Shown one piece after another: positions 5,960-8,787 of a DNA stretch of 8,787 nt; position 1 is the stretch's first letter; each line of letters starts with the position of its first letter. This DNA comes from an uncultured Clostridia bacterium (lineage in GTDB: Bacteria; Bacillota_A; Clostridia; Oscillospirales; Oscillospiraceae). Both the position numbers and the translations under genes were made by a program. The stretch spans positions 1-8,787 of the forward strand of contig CASEPH010000010.1 in NCBI GenBank assembly GCA_949289625.1, given 5' to 3'. Below the pieces are notes generated by a model, which saw nothing but the letters and a program-made list of their open reading frames with translations, did not search any database and had not been told where the DNA came from.

Positions 5960-7373
5960 ACTCTTCTTCCATGACTTCTTTGGGTACGGCAAAGAACCAG
6001 GTCAGCGTAAAAGCAGTGGCAAAGGTAGCTACCGCCAGCGCAATATACATGATCAGTTGGTGGCCCGAATAGATGTACAGCAGAATACCGGGAATGGTGG
6101 TAATACCGTTGCCTGTACCCTGCAGGCCCAGCAGCATTGCACATACGCCGGCCACACCATTGACGGCGCAACTCAAAAGGAAGGGCTTGAGGCCATACCG
6201 CAGGATTACACCGAACAGAGCAGGTTCACCGATGCCCAGCAGGGCGGAAATGGTAGCACTGGGACCGATGGCCCGGATTTCCTTCTTTTTGGCCTTGAGG
6301 GAAATGGCCAGACAGACTGCAGAGGAAGAAAAGCCACACATACATAGGATCGCGTTGAAGGGGTTGAAGCCGGTGTTGGCCAGAAGGCTGATCTCTAGCA
6401 TATTGAAGATGTGATGAACGCCAGTCAGGGTGATGATCGACCAGAAGAAACCGACGAAAGCACCGCCCAGACCAAAAGGCAGATGGAGAAGCGCTTCCAC
6501 AACAGTCAACAGGATGTTTTCAAAGGCATGCAGCAGCGGGCCGATGACGGCCAGGGAGAGCAGCATCATTATGAGCAGTACCAGAAAGGGGGTCACCATA
6601 AAATCGAAGGTGGGCGGCACGGTCTTGCGCAGCTTCTTTTCCAGTTTGCTGCCGATGACGCCGGCAACAAAGGCCGGCAGAATGCTGCCCTGATAGCCTA
6701 CGATGGGGATCACTCCAAACAGATAGAGCGGGGTAACGCCGCTGGCGGGGTCAGCAACGGAGTAGGCGTTGGGCAGCGAACCGCTGACCAGCATCAGGCC
6801 CAGAATCAGGCCCAGGATTGGCGAGCCGCCGAAGACCCGGAAGGTAGACCAACATACGATGGCGGGCAGGAAAGAGAAGGTGGTGCCGGACAACACGTCC
6901 ACAAGCACAGAGAAAGTCTGGGGCACATCGGCCGTGGTCATACCGAACAAGCCTAGGAAATTGTTGTTGAGCAAAGCGCCTTTCAGGCCGAGGAACAAAC
7001 CGGTGGCAACCAGCGCCGGGATAACGGGAACAAAGACGTCGCCAAAAGTACGGATGGCCTTTTGCACTTTGTTCTTGCCATCCATTTTGGCCTCTTTCGC
7101 TTCGCTGGCGGTGGTCTCATTCAGGCCCATCAGCATGACCTGCTCATAGACCCGGTCCACATGGCCTGTGCCCAGAATGATCTGGAACTGGCCAGCATTA
7201 AAGAACGTCCCCTTGACCCCTTCAATACCGGCAACGGCTTTCTCGTCGATTTTGCTCCGATCCACCACAATGAGACGCAGACGGGTGGCACAGTGGGCCG
7301 CCGATTTGATGTTTTCCTTGCCGCCAACGTACTCTATGACCTTTTTGGCGATCATAGGATAATCGTAATTCAT
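5958..7373 (-). CDS. scrA: PTS EIIBC transporter, sucrose type
   Basis: A 471-aa membrane permease that imports and phosphorylates a disaccharide. The N-terminal EIIB domain (about 1-85) carries the phosphorylated cysteine in HCATRLRL (Cys28) and the family pattern KGTFFNAGQFQIILG. After a linker rich in Lys/Glu (88-105) comes the EIIC domain (about 108-465) with roughly ten hydrophobic segments, the conserved GVHHIFN (His320-His321) and the GEPALFGV motif (382-389; usually TEPA). No EIIA domain is present, as in classical ScrA, so a IIA-Glc-type protein encoded elsewhere must donate phosphate. The ATG start at 7373 has AAGGAGG six bases upstream. It is the first gene of the operon. Best match in architecture is the sucrose EIIBC family; because an alpha-galactosidase is co-transcribed, raffinose, melibiose or another glucoside are alternatives, and trehalose/beta-glucoside EIIBCs are related. 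Confidence 0.88.
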   Translation of the reverse strand: MNYDYPMIAKKVIEYVGGKENIKSAAHCATRLRLIVVDRSKIDEKAVAGIEGVKGTFFNAGQFQIILGTGHVDRVYEQVMLMGLNETTASEAKEAKMDGKNKVQKAIRTFGDVFVPVIPALVATGLFLGLKGALLNNNFLGLFGMTTADVPQTFSVLVDVLSGTTFSFLPAIVCWSTFRVFGGSPILGLILGLMLVSGSLPNAYSVADPASGVTPLYLFGVIPIVGYQGSILPAFVAGVIGSKLEKKLRKTVPPTFDFMVTPFLVLLIMMLLSLAVIGPLLHAFENILLTVVEALLHLPFGLGGAFVGFFWSIITLTGVHHIFNMLEISLLANTGFNPFNAILCMCGFSSSAVCLAISLKAKKKEIRAIGPSATISALLGIGEPALFGVILRYGLKPFLLSCAVNGVAGVCAMLLGLQGTGNGITTIPGILLYIYSGHQLIMYIALAVATFATAFTLTWFFAVPKEVMEEE

Positions 7374-7421
7374 GACAATCCTCCTTAACCATTACAACCG
7401 AAGATGGATGCAAACGAACCG

Positions 7422-7449
7422 AAAACCGCCAGCCGGGCGCCCATGGCGG
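7422..7449 (-). other. Leader hairpin followed by a short T run
   Basis: In the roughly 100-base leader of the PTS message, CCGCCA (7449-7444, - strand) pairs with TGGCGG (7431-7426) around a GC-rich loop containing GGGCGCCC, and TTTT follows (7425-7422). It resembles a weak terminator/attenuator. I see no RAT-type antiterminator sequence beside it, so a role in regulation is only possible. Confidence 0.35.
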
Positions 7450-7460
7450 GTAGTTTGCAA

Positions 7461-7480
7461 TAATGTTCTCGCGTTCATTA
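7461..7480. promoter_or_regulatory. LacI-type operator-like imperfect palindrome
   Basis: TAATGTTCTCGCGTTCATTA has 7 of 10 matched pairs around a central CG, with the TG...CG...CA skeleton usual for LacI/GalR-family operators and close to, but not matching, a CcpA cre site (the conserved A is replaced). It lies just downstream of the -10 box and over the predicted start of transcription, the normal place for repression. Confidence 0.55.
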
Positions 7481-7489
7481 CGTTCATTA
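7472..7489. repeat. Tandem 9-bp direct repeat over the PTS promoter -10 region
   Basis: CGTTCATTA occurs twice in tandem (7472-7480 and 7481-7489), reading TAATGAACG on the - strand. The first copy forms one arm of the operator-like palindrome and the second overlaps the -10 box (7486-7491). It could give two overlapping half-sites for the regulator. Confidence 0.6.
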
Positions 7490-7514
7490 TAGTTCCTGCC
7501 CTATGCCTTGTCAA
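7486..7514 (-). promoter_or_regulatory. Perfect sigma-70/sigma-A promoter of the sugar operon
   Basis: On the - strand TTGACA (7514-7509) and TATAAT (7491-7486) are 17 bases apart, a full consensus match. Transcription would start near 7479, giving a leader of about 105 bases before the EIIBC ATG. Such a strong promoter fits control mainly by repression. Confidence 0.9.
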
Positions 7515-7685
7515 CGGGCATTTTTCACATGAATTCGACTAATAATTTGTGCATCTGTGTGAACATCATGCTCATATCCCAACCAAAAAGGGCTGAAATT
7601 ACCCCCTGCAGGTCAGGCCTACTAAAATGAACATACGTCACATTACAAAACCCAAAGCATCCTTCTCCACGAAAAAGGACAGCAA
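7515..7685. other. Spacer between argD and the sugar promoter
   Basis: No gene is supported. A hairpin at 7660-7679 (- strand TCCTTTTTC...GAGAAGGA with wobble pairs, then GCTTTGGGTTTTG) could be a weak terminator of argD, 7 bases after its stop. A small TTCACATGAA palindrome (7524-7533) lies just before the -35 box of the sugar promoter. The stretch is clearly more AT-rich than the sugar genes. Confidence 0.35.
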
Positions 7686-8787
7686 TCAGAAAAGTGAATC
7701 GAGCACCTGAATCAAGATGTTTACATGTTCTTCTTCCAAAATAAGAGGCGGGAGGAGACGAATCACATTCGTGCCGGATGGAATTACTAAGATTCCTTCT
7801 TTTTGTAATGCTTCGATATAGGGTTTGGCAGGGACAGACAGTTCGATGCCTTTCATCAAGCCCAGGCCGCGAATTTCTTTGATGATGCTTTTTTTCTCTG
7901 CAAGTTCTTTCAGAGCCTGATCCAAATAGGCGGCCAGGGTTGTTACGTGCGAAAGAATCCCATATTTTTTGTACAGGGTAAAGACAGCTGAAACAGCAGT
8001 GGCTGCCAGCGGGTTTGAGCCATAGGTAGTTCCGTGATCACCAGGACCAAGAACGCCAGTTGCACGTCCGCGCGTTCCGATTGCCCCCACCGGAACACCA
8101 CACCCTAGAGCTTTTGCAGAAACAACAATATCAGGAAGAACATTGTAATTTTGATAGGCAAACATTTTTCCGCTGCGTCCCATTCCGCATTGAATTTCAT
8201 CGGAAATCATCAGGATGTCATGCTCGTCACACAGTTTCCGAATCCCTTGCATAAAGGTATCCGTGGCAGGATAGATTCCCCCCTCTCCTTGTACGGTTTC
8301 CAGACAGATCGCGCAGGTGTTTTCCGTGATCAGTGCACGGACACTATCCAGATTGTTAAACTCCGCAAATCGAATATAGGAAAGCATCGGACCAAAAGGT
8401 GCCTGATAAGCTTCCTTCCCCGTAAGAGAAAGTGCTCCCATCGAGCGCCCGTGAAAGGACTTTTTCATGGCGATAATTTCGCCGCAATTGGTATGGCTCC
8501 GATCATAAAAGTATTTTTTAGCGATTTTGATAGCACCCTCGATTGCTTCCGTGCCCGAGTTGGTAAAAAATACTTGCTCCATATTGGCAGCCTGATTGAA
8601 CAGCTTGGCCGCTTCAATTGCCGGAACATTGTAAAACAGATTGGAAGTGTGCAGCAGTTTTTCAATCTGTTCATGCAGCATACGGGTATATTGCGGGTCG
8701 TGGTATCCTAATCCACATACGCCGATACCGGAACCAAAATCAAGATACTTTTTCCCTTCGGTATCGTACAGGTACATACCATCTCCG
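7686..8787 (-). CDS. argD: Acetylornithine aminotransferase (5' end outside window)
   Basis: A class III PLP aminotransferase of arginine synthesis: N-acetylglutamate-5-semialdehyde plus glutamate gives N-acetylornithine and 2-oxoglutarate. The frame runs off the window at 8787; 366 residues are visible, and about 25-30 N-terminal residues are missing compared with the usual 390-400. Landmarks, numbered from the internal Met at 8777: YLYDTEGKKYLDFGSGIG at the front, NSGTEAIEGAIK (73-84), HGRSMGALSLTG (109-120), ETVQGEGG (160-167), DEIQCGMGRSG (193-203), and the PLP lysine Lys222 in SAKALGCGVPVGA; TTYGSNPLA follows. All catalytic motifs are intact. ArgD is best supported by the close match of FGSGIGVCGLGY and AKALGCGVPVGA; ornithine or GABA aminotransferases are relatives. 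Its base composition is visibly more AT-rich than the sugar operon, and it is probably transcribed from its own arginine operon outside the window. Confidence 0.9.
   Translation of the reverse strand, partial: GDGMYLYDTEGKKYLDFGSGIGVCGLGYHDPQYTRMLHEQIEKLLHTSNLFYNVPAIEAAKLFNQAANMEQVFFTNSGTEAIEGAIKIAKKYFYDRSHTNCGEIIAMKKSFHGRSMGALSLTGKEAYQAPFGPMLSYIRFAEFNNLDSVRALITENTCAICLETVQGEGGIYPATDTFMQGIRKLCDEHDILMISDEIQCGMGRSGKMFAYQNYNVLPDIVVSAKALGCGVPVGAIGTRGRATGVLGPGDHGTTYGSNPLAATAVSAVFTLYKKYGILSHVTTLAAYLDQALKELAEKKSIIKEIRGLGLMKGIELSVPAKPYIEALQKEGILVIPSGTNVIRLLPPLILEEEHVNILIQVLDSLF

Noticed and set aside
7464..7477. CcpA cre site
   Set aside because: The TG...CG...CA skeleton is present but the conserved internal A is not; better described as a LacI-family-like operator.
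1..8787. CRISPR array, tRNA, rRNA or riboswitch
   Set aside because: No regularly spaced repeats, cloverleaf-like segments or known riboswitch core motifs were seen on either strand.

Overview
The window looks like chromosomal DNA of a gut-type Clostridia, plausibly Oscillospiraceae/Faecalibacterium-like. This rests on an inference from protein style, AGGAGG ribosome sites, a sucrose PTS EIIBC without its own IIA, and fragments typical of Firmicutes accessory DNA. No marker gene settles the species.

Left part (about 1-1123): accessory, broken DNA. On the + strand lie a truncated DUF188 (YaiI/YqxD-like) reading frame with an unrelated C-terminal tail and a very strong terminator, then a start-bearing ParB-like N-terminal domain cut after about 64 residues. 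Next come the C-terminal end of an unrecognised protein and, overlapping it, the first 13 codons of what resembles a type I restriction specificity subunit (HsdS). None of these genes is intact. About 280 bp of unassigned sequence with inverted repeats follows.

Central part (about 1124-7514): a compact carbohydrate locus entirely on the - strand. In transcription order it holds a perfect-consensus promoter, a sucrose-type PTS EIIBC, a GH36 alpha-galactosidase, a second perfect-consensus promoter, a LacI-family repressor, an intrinsic terminator, a GH32 sucrose(-6-phosphate) hydrolase and a strong terminator. The likely pathway is import and phosphorylation of sucrose (possibly raffinose-type sugars) by the PTS, removal of galactose by GH36, and cleavage of sucrose-6-phosphate to glucose-6-phosphate and fructose by GH32. 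The LacI protein probably controls the system. The EIIBC and GH36 genes are separated by only 12 bp and share signals, with the GH36 ribosome site lying over the EIIBC stop codon. The lacI promoter -35 box lies over the GH36 stop codon.

Right part (7686-8787): the 3' part of argD (acetylornithine aminotransferase, PLP enzyme of arginine synthesis), also on the - strand and running off the window. It is separated from the sugar operon by 312 bp that hold the sugar promoter, operator-like repeats and a leader hairpin.

The sugar locus is a clear and ordinary system with neat overlapping signals. The most unusual part is the left-hand patchwork of gene fragments. I see no CRISPR array, tRNA, rRNA or complete transposase.
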